Of a stretch of 47,257 bases of DNA, positions 15,310 to 23,771 are shown piece after piece. A program made the translations under genes and the position numbers. Every line of letters begins with the position of its first letter. Within the stretch, counting starts at the first letter, position 1. A model generated the notes under the pieces. The model had not been told where the DNA came from. It saw only the letters and a program-made list of their open reading frames with translations, and did no database searches. Source of the DNA: Pseudomonas sp. N40(2020) (GTDB lineage: Bacteria; Pseudomonadota; Gammaproteobacteria; Pseudomonadales; Pseudomonadaceae); NCBI RefSeq assembly GCF_014472415.1, contig NZ_JACSZV010000048.1, positions 1-47,257 on the forward strand. Direction: 5' to 3'.

Positions 15310-17246
15310 AGCTGATACCGCAAGGTCAGGCTGCTTTGCAGGCGCTGAGCCTGACGCAGGGATTCGCGCAGGATGCGTCGGTCGAGATGATTGAGGCTGT
15401 CGGGATCGACACGATTGGAATACGGCAGATTTTCCCGGGTCTGGAGCTGATGCTGCTGCATGCGCGTCTGCTGAATGAAGTGGTACGCCTCTTCATACGC
15501 GGCGCCGTCCAGTCGCTCGATGACTTCTTTTTCCACGAGTTGGCGGAAGCGTTCAAGGGTGTTGTTGCTGTCGATGCCGTTGGCCAGCGCGAGCAGGCGC
15601 GCGCCATCCACGAACGGCGTCAGGCCCTGGACTTTCAGATCCAGTGTGGCTTTTTCACCGTTCTTGCGCGCCAGCACGAACTCGCGGAAACGCCCGACCG
15701 GCGGGCGATTGCGCAAGGCGTTGTCGGCCATCATGCGTTGGAACAAACGGTTGTCGCCGACCTGATCGAGAATCCCCCGGCGCAATTGCGCGCAGCCCTG
15801 TTCATCCCCCCAGACCACCCGCAGATCGAAATAGATGCTCGAGCCCAGCAGGTTCTCCGGCGTTGCCTCGCGAATAAACGCTGCAAAGCGCCGCGCCCAC
15901 TCCGCCCGGGACAGACACAGCTCCGGGTTGCCGGCCATGATGTTGCCCTTGCACAGGGTGAAGCCGCACTGCGCCAGGCTCTGGTTGATCTGCTGCGCGA
16001 TGGGCAGCAGCTTGCCGCGAATTTCCGCCGCGTGCGCGGCATCGCGGGCGTCGAACAGAATGCCGTTGTCCTGATCGGTGTGCAGCGTTTGCTCGCGCCG
16101 GCCTTCGCTGCCGAAACACAGCCAACTGAACGGCACGCCGGGATCGCCTTTTTCGGCGAGGGTCAGTTCGATCACCCGGCACACGGTGTGATCGTTGAGC
16201 AGGGTGATGATGTGGGTGATCTGCGTCGACGACGCGCCGTGGGCGAGCATGCGTTCGACCAGTTGGCCGATCTCGCCGCGCAGGGTTACCAGTTGTTCGA
16301 CGCGCTGGGCGCTGCGAATCGTGCGGGCCAGATGCACCAGATCGACCCGCTGCAAGGAAAACAGATCTCGCTCGGACACCACGCCGCACAGGCGCTGATC
16401 CTTGACCAGACAAACGTGGGCGATGTGCCGTTCGGTCATGGCAATCGCTGCGTCGAAGGCGCTGTGATCCGGCGAAAGATAGAACGGCGCACGGGTCATG
16501 TGGCGTTCAATGGCTTCGCTGAAATCGTCCACCCCTTCGGCCACCACATGGCGCAGATCTCGCAGGGTGAAAATCCCCAGCGGCGCCTTGTGCTCATCCA
16601 CCGCGACGATGCTGCCGACCTGCTGCTCGTGCATCAATTTCACCGCTTCACGCAACGGCGTTTCAGGGCTGCATGTCACCGGGTGTCGCATTGCCAGCTC
16701 GCCGAGGCGGGTATTCAGTGAATACTGGGTGCCGAGGGTTTCCACGGCTTTTTGCTGGACTTGCTGGTTGACCTGATCGAGCAGGCTGCTGACCCCGCGC
16801 AAGGCGAAATCGCGAAAGGTGTTGGACAGGGCGAACAGCTTTATGAATGCCAGTTTGTTCAGTTGCAGACAAAAGGTATCTTCCCCGGCCAGATGCTCGG
16901 TGCGCGTTGCCCGCTCACCCAGCAACGCGGCGAGGGGGAAGCATTCGCCGGTGGTGATTTCAAACGTGGTTTCGGTGCCACCCTTGGCCGTGTGCGGACG
17001 CTCGCCGACAACGCGGCCCTGTTTGACGATATAGAAGTGTTCAACCGGGCCATCGGCGGGTTTGATGATGCTCTCGCCCTGGCCGTAGAAGCGCAGCTGA
17101 CATTGCTCCACCAGATAGGCGAGGTGGGCGTGTTCCATCTGATTGAAGGGCGGGAAGCGCTGGAGGAATTGCAGAGTGCCCTGAATGTTCTGCAACACCG
17201 CGGTTTTCCCTGCCTGGGTGAAGGCGTCCGCTTTACTCATAACCAT
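15306..17246 (-). CDS. cNMP-binding/CBS/DUF294 putative nucleotidyltransferase
   Basis: 646 residues; the ATG at 17240 (MSKADAF) is an equally good start. Domain order: cyclic-nucleotide-binding fold (about 20-140, FYGQGESIIKPADGPVEHFYIVKQGRVVG); two CBS motifs (about 175-295, MRHPVTCSPETPLREAVKLMHEQQVGSIVAV and MTRAPFYLSPDHSAFDAAIAM); a DUF294 GlnD-like nucleotidyltransferase with GSEGRREQTLHTDQDNGIL (about 375-395, a GS-x-D-x-D type active site); and a C-terminal DUF294_C helical part. By domain logic it may modify a protein under nucleotide control. Targets are unknown. It is coupled to the exonuclease downstream. Confidence 0.9.
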   Translation of the reverse strand: MVMSKADAFTQAGKTAVLQNIQGTLQFLQRFPPFNQMEHAHLAYLVEQCQLRFYGQGESIIKPADGPVEHFYIVKQGRVVGERPHTAKGGTETTFEITTGECFPLAALLGERATRTEHLAGEDTFCLQLNKLAFIKLFALSNTFRDFALRGVSSLLDQVNQQVQQKAVETLGTQYSLNTRLGELAMRHPVTCSPETPLREAVKLMHEQQVGSIVAVDEHKAPLGIFTLRDLRHVVAEGVDDFSEAIERHMTRAPFYLSPDHSAFDAAIAMTERHIAHVCLVKDQRLCGVVSERDLFSLQRVDLVHLARTIRSAQRVEQLVTLRGEIGQLVERMLAHGASSTQITHIITLLNDHTVCRVIELTLAEKGDPGVPFSWLCFGSEGRREQTLHTDQDNGILFDARDAAHAAEIRGKLLPIAQQINQSLAQCGFTLCKGNIMAGNPELCLSRAEWARRFAAFIREATPENLLGSSIYFDLRVVWGDEQGCAQLRRGILDQVGDNRLFQRMMADNALRNRPPVGRFREFVLARKNGEKATLDLKVQGLTPFVDGARLLALANGIDSNNTLERFRQLVEKEVIERLDGAAYEEAYHFIQQTRMQQHQLQTRENLPYSNRVDPDSLNHLDRRILRESLRQAQRLQSSLTLRYQL

Positions 17247-17499
17247 TACCGCAGTCTTTTTCGAATTGTTGTTGTCGGATCGTTGCAGCCATGGTCGACC
17301 CCTCTGGCCGGGGTGCCCATTGGACGTAAGTCTAGGTTTGCCATGCCGTTGAGCACATTTGGGAAGAACCCTACAAAAACAGTCGGAAATTCGACCGCTT
17401 GGCTATTGGAAAAAAATCCGACGAAGTGCACATTGAAGCTCTGCCTGGCGATGTCTGACGACTGTGCCAGGTGATTGATTTGAAAACGTAGAGAACGCC

Positions 17500-17961
17500 A
17501 TGCCCGACCACGATATTTTGAGCGACGCCGAGCGCGAAGCACTCAGCGCTGTGATGCTCGAACCTGATCTGCCTCCGCAGCGAGTCCTGATCGTCGATGA
17601 CGACAAGGATGCCCGGGAGCTGCTCTCGGAGATTCTGGCGCTCGACGGCATTCGCTGCATGACCGCTGCCAGCGGTGAAACCGCACTGAAGATGTTGGCC
17701 GAGAAACCCTCGATCGGGCTGGTGATCACTGATCTGCGCATGGGCAATGTCGATGGCCTGGATCTGATTCGTCAGGTGCGTGAATCGGTAAGGGCGGCGC
17801 TGCCGATCATCATCGTTTCCGGCGATGCCGATGTAAAAGACGCCATTGCGGCGATGCACCTGAGCGTGGTGGATTTTCTGCTCAAGCCGATTGATACGGC
17901 CAAGTTGCTCGGTCTGGTCAAACATGAATTGGGTATTGAGTCTGCTAGCCCCTCACCCTAG
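17500..17961 (+). CDS. Single-domain response regulator (CheY-like receiver)
   Basis: 153 residues, almost entirely a receiver domain (about 27-145). It has acidic residues in RVLIVDDDKDAREL, phosphoacceptor Asp78 in LVITDLRMGNVDGLDL, a conserved switch region IIIVSGDADV and Lys129 in FLLKPIDTAK. No output domain is present, so it probably acts by protein contact or in a phosphorelay. No kinase is adjacent. The last residues (SASPSP) are encoded by the start of an intergenic repeat, which supplies the stop codon. It is divergent from the DUF294 gene across 253 bp in which I recognise no clear promoter. Confidence 0.88.
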   Translation: MPDHDILSDAEREALSAVMLEPDLPPQRVLIVDDDKDARELLSEILALDGIRCMTAASGETALKMLAEKPSIGLVITDLRMGNVDGLDLIRQVRESVRAALPIIIVSGDADVKDAIAAMHLSVVDFLLKPIDTAKLLGLVKHELGIESASPSP

Positions 17962-18112
17962 CCCTCTCCCAAAGGGAGAGGGGACTGACCGCGGTGGATG
18001 TGCAAGGTACACCGAACTGAAATTCCTCAGTCGAACTCCGGTTTTGCAAAGCACAAAGATCGGCTCCCTTTCCCCCTCGCCCCCAATGGGGGAGAGGGTT
18101 GGGGTGAGGGGG
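17948..18112. repeat. Long intergenic inverted repeat (CCCTCACCCTAGCCCTCTCCC family)
   Basis: Left arm GCCCCTCACCCTAGCCCTCT at 17948-17967 and right arm near 18088-18112 (GGGGGAGAGGGTTGGGGTGA) are inverted. Each also forms a local hairpin (CTCTCCCAAAGGGAGAG; CCCCCAATGGGGG). The unit is a widespread intergenic element of proteobacteria. It provides the stop codon of the receiver gene. Confidence 0.85.
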
Positions 18113-18154
18113 ATCGATCTAAAGTCCTCCACAAATCCCCCACACCGCACAAAC

Positions 18155-18187
18155 AAAAAAGCCCTGATCTCTCGATCAGGGCTTTTT
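18155..18187. terminator. Bidirectional intrinsic terminator
   Basis: AAAAAAGCCCTGATC, a 4-base loop and GATCAGGGCTTTTT form a perfect 11+ bp stem with A and T runs on either side. It is placed to end both the receiver gene (plus) and glcB (minus). Confidence 0.92.
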
Positions 18188-18209
18188 CATGTCCGGCATT
18201 CAGCGCAAG

Positions 18210-20387
18210 TTAAAGGCCGTTGGCCTTCTTGAACTCGCGACGACGACGATGCAGCACCGGCTCGGTGTAACCGTTCGGCTGTTTGGTGCCTTCGATCACC
18301 AGTTCGACCGCCGCCTGGAAGGCGATGTTGCTGTCGAAGTTCGGTGCAAGCGGGCGGTATAGCGCGTCGTTGGCGTTCTGACGATCCACCACCGGCGCCA
18401 TGCGCTTGAGGCTTTCCATCACTTGCGCTTCAGTCACGATGCCGTGGCGCAGCCAGTTGGCGATGTGCTGGCTGGAGATGCGCAGCGTGGCACGGTCTTC
18501 CATCAGGCCGACGTCATTGATGTCCGGCACTTTCGAGCAACCCACGCCCTGGTCGATCCAGCGCACCACGTAACCAAGAATGCCCTGGGCGTTGTTGTCC
18601 AGTTCGTTCTTGATCTGCTCCGGCGTCCAGTTCGGATTGACTGCCAGCGGGATGGTCAGGATGTCGTCCACCGAAGCGCGGGCACGTTTGGCCAGTTCGG
18701 CCTGACGGGCGAACACGTCAACCTTGTGGTAGTGCAACGCGTGCAGCGCGGCGGCGGTCGGCGATGGAACCCAAGCGGTGTTGGCACCGGCCAGTGGATG
18801 GGCGATTTTCTGTTCGAGCATCGCGGCCATCAGGTCGGGCATCGCCCACATGCCTTTACCGATTTGCGCACGACCTTGCAGGCCGGTGCTCAGACCGATA
18901 TCGACGTTCCAGTTCTCGTAGGCGCCGATCCACTTCTCGGCCTTCATGTCGGCTTTGCGCACCATCGGGCCGGCTTCCATGGAGGTGTGGATTTCGTCGC
19001 CAGTACGGTCGAGGAAACCGGTGTTGATGAATACCACGCGCTCGCTGGCGGCCTTGATGCAGGCCTTGAGGTTGACCGTGGTGCGGCGCTCCTCGTCCAT
19101 GATCCCGACTTTCAGTGTGTTGCGTTTCAGGCCCAGCACGTCTTCGATGCGGCCGAACATCTCGTTGGTGAACGCCGCTTCTTCCGGGCCGTGCATCTTC
19201 GGTTTAACGATGTAGACGGAACCGGTGCGGGTGTTCTTGCGCGAGGTGTTGCCGTTGAGGTTGTGCATGGCCGCGAGGCAAGTGATCAGACCGTCGAGGA
19301 TGCCTTCCGGCACTTCGTTGCCTTGGCTGTCGAGGATCGCGTCTATGGTCATCAGGTGACCGACGTTGCGCACGAACAACAGCGAGCGACCATGCAGCGT
19401 CACTTCACCGCCATCGACTGTGGTGTAGCTGCGATCCGGGTTCATGGTGCGGGTGAAGGTCTGGCCGCCCTTGGCGACTTCTTCCGACAGATCGCCCTTC
19501 ATCAGGCCGAGCCAGTTACGGTAGATCACCACTTTGTCATCGGCATCGACGGCGGCTACGGAGTCTTCGCAGTCCATGATGGTGGTCAGCGCCGCTTCCA
19601 TCAGGACGTCTTTGACGCCGGCTGCGTCGGTCTGGCCGACCGGGGTGCTGGCGTCGATCTGGATTTCGAAATGCAGACCGTTGTGTTTCAGCAGGACTGC
19701 GATTGGCGCGTTGGCGTCGCCCTGGAAACCGATCAGTTGAGCGTCGTCACGCAGGCCGCTGTTGCTGCCGCCCTTGAGGGTGACAATCAGTTTGCCGTCA
19801 GCAATTTTGTAGCCGGTGGAGTCGACGTGGGAGCCGGCGGCCAGTGGCGCGGCTTCGTCGAGGAAAGCACGGGCGAAGGCGATGACTTTATCGCCGCGCA
19901 CCTTGTTGTAGCCTTTGCCTTTTTCCGCGCCACCTTCTTCGCTGATCGCGTCGGTGCCGTAGAGGGCGTCGTACAACGAACCCCAGCGGGCGTTCGAGGC
20001 GTTGAGGGCAAAGCGAGCGTTCATCACCGGTACAACAAGTTGCGGGCCGGCGGTACGGGCGATTTCGTCATCGACGTTTTGCGTCGTTGCCTGGAAATCG
20101 GCCGCTTCTGGCAGCAGATAACCGATTTCTTGCAGGAAGGCTTTGTAGGCCACGGCGTCGTGTGACTGACCGGCACGGGACTGGTGCCAGCCGTCGATAC
20201 GGGCCTGGAAGTCATCGCGTTTGGCGAGTAGGGCTTTGTTCTTCGGTGCCAGGTCGTGAATGACCTTGTCGGCACCTTCCCAGAATTTTTCGGCGGTGAG
20301 GCCGGTACCGGGAATGGCTTCGTTGTTCACGAAGTCGAACAGGACTTTGGCGACCTGCAGGCCACCGACTTGAACGTGTTCAGTCAT
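18210..20387 (-). CDS. glcB: Malate synthase G
   Basis: 725 residues from ATG 20387 (MTEHVQVGGLQVAKVLFDFVNNEAIPGTG), preceded by GAGG at 7 bases; the frame extends four codons further without a ribosome site. The length and whole sequence match the G-type monomeric enzyme that condenses glyoxylate with acetyl-CoA to malate. Recognisable blocks include TIMDCEDSVAAVDADDKV (Mg-binding and catalytic acids), TGLQGRAQIGKGMWAMPDLM, and the C-terminal GCSKVPDINDVGLMEDRATLRISSQ. It serves the glyoxylate shunt and glycolate use. The gene is monocistronic, with a long upstream region and a strong terminator. Confidence 0.97.
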   Translation of the reverse strand: MTEHVQVGGLQVAKVLFDFVNNEAIPGTGLTAEKFWEGADKVIHDLAPKNKALLAKRDDFQARIDGWHQSRAGQSHDAVAYKAFLQEIGYLLPEAADFQATTQNVDDEIARTAGPQLVVPVMNARFALNASNARWGSLYDALYGTDAISEEGGAEKGKGYNKVRGDKVIAFARAFLDEAAPLAAGSHVDSTGYKIADGKLIVTLKGGSNSGLRDDAQLIGFQGDANAPIAVLLKHNGLHFEIQIDASTPVGQTDAAGVKDVLMEAALTTIMDCEDSVAAVDADDKVVIYRNWLGLMKGDLSEEVAKGGQTFTRTMNPDRSYTTVDGGEVTLHGRSLLFVRNVGHLMTIDAILDSQGNEVPEGILDGLITCLAAMHNLNGNTSRKNTRTGSVYIVKPKMHGPEEAAFTNEMFGRIEDVLGLKRNTLKVGIMDEERRTTVNLKACIKAASERVVFINTGFLDRTGDEIHTSMEAGPMVRKADMKAEKWIGAYENWNVDIGLSTGLQGRAQIGKGMWAMPDLMAAMLEQKIAHPLAGANTAWVPSPTAAALHALHYHKVDVFARQAELAKRARASVDDILTIPLAVNPNWTPEQIKNELDNNAQGILGYVVRWIDQGVGCSKVPDINDVGLMEDRATLRISSQHIANWLRHGIVTEAQVMESLKRMAPVVDRQNANDALYRPLAPNFDSNIAFQAAVELVIEGTKQPNGYTEPVLHRRRREFKKANGL

Positions 20388-20840
20388 TGCTTGCCTCACT
20401 CTGCTCAGCTATTTCGCTTTTCAGCTCTTCAATTTGACAATGAAGCCTCTGGCCATTTAAACCACAAACCTTCCGACCAGTACATGCCATCGCTGGCGGC
20501 TGGGCTGGGACCAATCAACGGCTTGGGGCCTTGATGACGGGGCTTTCAGGGTTGCGAACATGCCTTGGGCAGACATCGATTCAGCGTTATGTAGTGCGTG
20601 CCGAGGCATACTACATGATGAGTTGCGCTTGTGAAAATCAGACTAATTACGTCGTTCTGCGACCACATGACGCATTGCGGTCACAGCGCGGAACGGGATG
20701 TTCTCAAAAAACCATTGGATTGTTCCAGCTAAATATAAAAAGTTGTACACGATTTGTTGTTTCGAGCGTCTGAGGCGACAGTCCATCCCTTGCCTATACT
20801 TGCCCTTCTATAACAAAAGTCATGACAAGAGGGCTGCGCC
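20388..20840. other. 453-bp intergenic region between glcB and the double-ACT gene
   Basis: No open frame here looks like a gene, and the base composition is A/T-richer than its neighbours. It must hold the divergent promoters of glcB and the ACT-domain gene. The only clear structure is the inverted repeat at 20589-20616. A TATAAC at about 20814 could be a -10 element for the downstream gene, but no -35 with correct spacing was convincing. Confidence 0.6.
20589..20616. promoter_or_regulatory. Inverted repeat ATGTAGT...ACTACAT upstream of glcB
   Basis: ATGTAGT at 20589-20595 and ACTACAT at 20610-20616 flank an inner TGCC/GGCA pair, making a 28-bp imperfect palindrome about 200 bp before the glcB start. 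A regulator operator is plausible. No known binding consensus was matched. Confidence 0.4.
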
Positions 20841-21359
20841 ATGGACCATCTCGTACTCACCGTCTTCGCTCCGGACAAGCCCGGGCAGGTCGAGCGCATC
20901 GCCCAATGCATCGCCGAACATGGCGGTAACTGGCTGGAAAGCCGCATGTCGCGGATGGCCGGGCAGTTCGCCGGGATTCTTCGAGTGGGCGTACCGGCGG
21001 AGGCTTACGACGAATTAGTCGATTCCCTACAAGCGCTGTCGGCTCACGGCATTCGTGTGTTGATCGCTGAGAGCGGGATCGAGCAATCCTGCACCTGGAA
21101 ACCAATCGCCATGGAGTTGGTGGGCAATGATCGTCCGGGAATTGTTCGCGACATCACTCGGCTGCTGAGCGAGCAGGGCGTCAACCTCGAACGGCTGATA
21201 ACCGAAGTGCGCCCGGCACCGATGAGCAGCGAGCCGTTGTTCCACGCCGAAGCGATTCTCGCGGTGCCGCTGACGCTGTCGCTGGATGTGCTGCAATCGC
21301 GCCTGGAAACTCTGGCTGATGATTTGATGGTGGAACTGGTGTTACGCACAGACGTTTGA
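20841..21359 (+). CDS. Double-ACT-domain regulatory protein (GcvR-like)
   Basis: 172 residues made of two ACT domains: about 1-80 (LVLTVFAPDKPGQVERIAQCIAEHGGNWLESRMSRMAG) and about 90-170 (ITMELVGNDRPGIVRDITRLLSEQGVNLERLITEV-like). Each has the DxPG motif of amino-acid-binding ACT folds. This organisation is that of GcvR, the accessory repressor of the glycine cleavage operon that binds GcvA. No gcv genes are nearby, so a different partner cannot be excluded. AAGAGGG precedes the ATG. Confidence 0.85.
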   Translation: MDHLVLTVFAPDKPGQVERIAQCIAEHGGNWLESRMSRMAGQFAGILRVGVPAEAYDELVDSLQALSAHGIRVLIAESGIEQSCTWKPIAMELVGNDRPGIVRDITRLLSEQGVNLERLITEVRPAPMSSEPLFHAEAILAVPLTLSLDVLQSRLETLADDLMVELVLRTDV

Positions 21360-21370
21360 GCGGAGTCAGG

Positions 21371-21610
21371 TTATCCAGTTTAAAGGTGAGCCTGCCTGTG
21401 GATAACCTGTAGAGACTGATCGCCAGCCCACGTTGGCCGTGGCTTTGCTTAAGTTGATCAAAAAACCGCCAACATTCAGTGACTTGCGCACAAACGGCGG
21501 GGATCACGCTGTGGATAACCTTGGGAAGGAACGATGCAGGCCACGAGAACCGTGGCCTGTGAGGGTTTGTACGTTTTTTGATCAGGTGCGGCGGCGTAAA
21601 CTTATCCACG
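21371..21610. other. Cluster of DnaA-box sequences
   Basis: Two perfect DnaA boxes (TGTGGATAA, the complement of TTATCCACA) occur at 21397-21405 and 21510-21518. One-mismatch versions occur at 21371-21379 (TTATCCAGT) and 21602-21610 (TTATCCACG, in the end of rarD). The gap between the ACT gene and rarD holds no coding frame. This is not the usual oriC neighbourhood (no dnaA, rpmH or gid genes). Confidence 0.6.
21535..21580 (+). terminator. Hairpin with trailing T-run after the ACT-domain gene
   Basis: CAGGCCACG-AGAAC-CGTGGCCTG is a perfect 9-bp stem at about 21537-21559. A T6 run follows some 16 bases later on the plus strand. The distance weakens the terminator call. It lies in the convergent gap before the rarD stop. 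Confidence 0.4.
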
Positions 21611-22469
21611 CATCGACGCTGTACACGGCCAGACCGGCCCAGATAAACATGAACGCGATCAGCGTGCTCGACGACAAGTGCTCGCCGAACAGCAGCACCG
21701 CTTGCAACAACACCAGCGTCGGCGCGATGTATTGCAGGAAGCCGATGGTGGTATAGGGCAGGTGCCGGGTGGCGGCGTTGAAGCACACCAGCGGTACCAA
21801 AGTCACAGGGCCGGCCGCGACCAGCCACCAGGCTTGCGACGTTGTCCAGAATTCCGGTTGAGCGCTGGTCGCGGTCTGATTGAACAGCAACCAGGCGATG
21901 GCGATAGGCACCAGCATCCAGGTTTCCACCACCAGCCCCGGCAACGCCTTGACCGGCGCCTGCTTGCGGATCAAGCCATAGAAACCGAAGGTCAACGCCA
22001 GCACCAGCGACACCCACGGCAGACTGCCGACCTGCCACACCTGCTGCGCCACACCGACCGCCGCCAGCCCTACCGCGAGCCACTGCATACGCCGCAGACG
22101 CTCTCCAAGAATCATCATCCCCAGCAACACGTTCACCAGCGGGTTGATGTAGTAACCGAGGCTCGCTTCAAGCATGCGCCCGTTGTTCACCGACCACACA
22201 TACGTCAGCCAGTTGGCGGCGATCAGCGTGCCGCTCAACGCCAGAATCGCCAGACGCTTGGGGTTGTCGAGCAATTCGCGCAACCAGCCCGGGTGCTTCC
22301 AAACCATCAACAGCAGCGCGCCAAACAGCGCCGACCACAGCACCCGATGGATGATGATCTCGACCGCCGGCACTTCGGCGATGGCTTTAAAGTAAATCGG
22401 GAACAGGCCCCAGATGATGTAGGCACTCAGACCCAGAATGTACCCGCGACGCGGGTTGGCGGCTTGCAT
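21582..22469 (-). CDS. rarD: RarD-type EamA transporter
   Basis: 295 residues, all membrane-embedded: about ten helices in two EamA repeats. It closely resembles E. coli RarD (296 aa) in blocks such as AYIIWGLFPIYFKAI, NWLTYVWSVNNGRMLEASLGYYINPLVNVLLGMM and RMQWLAVGLAAVGV. The family exports or exchanges small metabolites; RarD was named after a chloramphenicol-sensitivity phenotype and its substrate is uncertain. A REP doublet follows its start region on the upstream side. Confidence 0.92.
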   Translation of the reverse strand: MQAANPRRGYILGLSAYIIWGLFPIYFKAIAEVPAVEIIIHRVLWSALFGALLLMVWKHPGWLRELLDNPKRLAILALSGTLIAANWLTYVWSVNNGRMLEASLGYYINPLVNVLLGMMILGERLRRMQWLAVGLAAVGVAQQVWQVGSLPWVSLVLALTFGFYGLIRKQAPVKALPGLVVETWMLVPIAIAWLLFNQTATSAQPEFWTTSQAWWLVAAGPVTLVPLVCFNAATRHLPYTTIGFLQYIAPTLVLLQAVLLFGEHLSSSTLIAFMFIWAGLAVYSVDAWISLRRRT

Positions 22470-22545
22470 GCAGAATCCTTGCTTAGGCAGCTAACAAAGC
22501 AGGGATTGTAAGGAGGTTGTATAGATGTGTCGTGTCAGAAAGGAA

Positions 22546-22622
22546 AAAGATCGCAGCCTTCGGCAGCTCCTACAGGGGAAATGTATTCCAGAGTAGGAGC
22601 TGCCGAAGGCTGCGATCTTTTG
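22546..22622. repeat. REP doublet (GATCGCAGCCTTCGGCAGCTCC type)
   Basis: AAAGATCGCAGCCTTCGGCA and its complement GTAGGAGCTGCCGAAGGCTG...CTTT are inverted around about 20 bp. It lies between rarD and srkA. Confidence 0.85.
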
Positions 22623-22630
22623 ATCTTTAA

Positions 22631-23605
22631 TCAGAAAAGTTTCAGCGGCTCTTCATTGAGTGCCGACAGTTGCTCACGCAACGCCAGCACCTGATCGCCC
22701 CAATAACGCTCAGTCCCGAACCACGGAAAGCTGTGCGGGAACGCCGGGTCATCCCAGCGCCGCGCCAGCCAGGCGCTGTAGTGCATCAGGCGCAACGCGC
22801 GTAGCGGCTCGATCAGCGCCAGTTCGCGCGGATCGAAATCGTGGAATTCGTTGTAGCCGTCCATCAGTTCCGACAATTGCCCCATGCATTCCTGCCGGTC
22901 ACCGGCAAGCATCATCCAGATGTCCTGCACCGCCGGGCCCATGCGGCAGTCGTCGAGGTCGACGATGTGGAACATCTCGTCGCGGCACATCATGTTGCCG
23001 GGGTGGCAGTCGCCGTGCATGCGGATGTTCTGGTGCGGTGTGGCGGCGTAGACGTCTTCCACGCGCTTGAGCAGGTCACGGGCGACGGACTCGTAGGCCG
23101 GCAGCAGGCTTTTGGGGATGAAGTTGCCTTCGAGCAAAGTGGTCAGCGAGGCATGGCCGAAGTTTTTCACGCCCAGCGCTTCGCGGTGTTCGAAGGGCTT
23201 GGTCGCGCCGACCGCATGAATGCGCCCGAGCAACTGGCCGAGGCGATACAACTGATCAAGATTGCCCGGCTCTGGCGCCCGACCGCCACGGCGGGGAAAC
23301 AGGGTAAAGCGGAAGCCGGCGTGCTCGTGCAGGGTTTCGCCGTTGTGGATCAGCGGCGCGACCACCGGGATCTCGACGTCGGCCAGTTCAAAGGTGAACT
23401 TGTGTTCTTCGAGGATGGCTTCGTTGGTCCAGCGCTGCGGACGATAGAACTTGGCGATCAGCGGTTCGGAGTCTTCGATACCGACCTGATAGACGCGGTT
23501 TTCGTAGCTGTTGAGCGCCAGAATGCGCGCATCGCTCAGGAACCCGATGCTTTCGACGGCATCGAGTACGAGGTCTGGTGTGAGGGTTTCAAACGGGTGG
23601 GCCAT
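22631..23605 (-). CDS. srkA: Stress-response kinase SrkA (YihE)
   Basis: 324 residues from ATG 23605, with AGGAG 5 bases upstream. The frame continues to 23794, but that part is translated repeat DNA. The aminoglycoside-phosphotransferase-like kinase fold shows ENRVYQVGIEDSEPLIAKFYRP (ATP-binding lysine), catalytic HGDCHPGNMM and HIVDLDDCRMGPAVQDIW with the Mg-binding aspartates. E. coli SrkA is a Ser/Thr kinase that counters MazF-type death under stress. The gene stands alone between two REP doublets. Confidence 0.92.
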   Translation of the reverse strand: MAHPFETLTPDLVLDAVESIGFLSDARILALNSYENRVYQVGIEDSEPLIAKFYRPQRWTNEAILEEHKFTFELADVEIPVVAPLIHNGETLHEHAGFRFTLFPRRGGRAPEPGNLDQLYRLGQLLGRIHAVGATKPFEHREALGVKNFGHASLTTLLEGNFIPKSLLPAYESVARDLLKRVEDVYAATPHQNIRMHGDCHPGNMMCRDEMFHIVDLDDCRMGPAVQDIWMMLAGDRQECMGQLSELMDGYNEFHDFDPRELALIEPLRALRLMHYSAWLARRWDDPAFPHSFPWFGTERYWGDQVLALREQLSALNEEPLKLF

Positions 23606-23696
23606 GCTGACTCCTGCGCGCAGCAGGCTGCCGCGTCCGGCCCAGCATGGTAGCGCAGATGGCAGCGGGGAAGTTGGTTGGTGTCTTTGCTGACGC

Positions 23697-23761
23697 CATC
23701 GCTGGCAAGCCAGCTCCCACATTTGGAATGCGATCCCCTGTGGGAGCGAGCCTGCTCGCGA
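23697..23761. repeat. Hybrid REP doublet
   Basis: The left arm CATCGCTGGCAAGCCAGCTC belongs to the subtype seen at 47056, while the right arm GTGGGAGCGAGCCTGCTCGC belongs to the subtype seen at 12910 and 42977. The arms therefore pair only in part. Confidence 0.75.
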
Positions 23762-23771
23762 AAACGGTCTA

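Noticed and set aside
18423..20165. 580-codon plus-strand frame opposite glcB
   Set aside because: It is antisense to malate synthase G, whose sequence is conserved over its whole length. No signal or domain was seen.
21371..21610. Chromosomal replication origin
   Set aside because: DnaA boxes are present, but there is no AT-rich unwinding region, and dnaA, rpmH and gid genes are absent.
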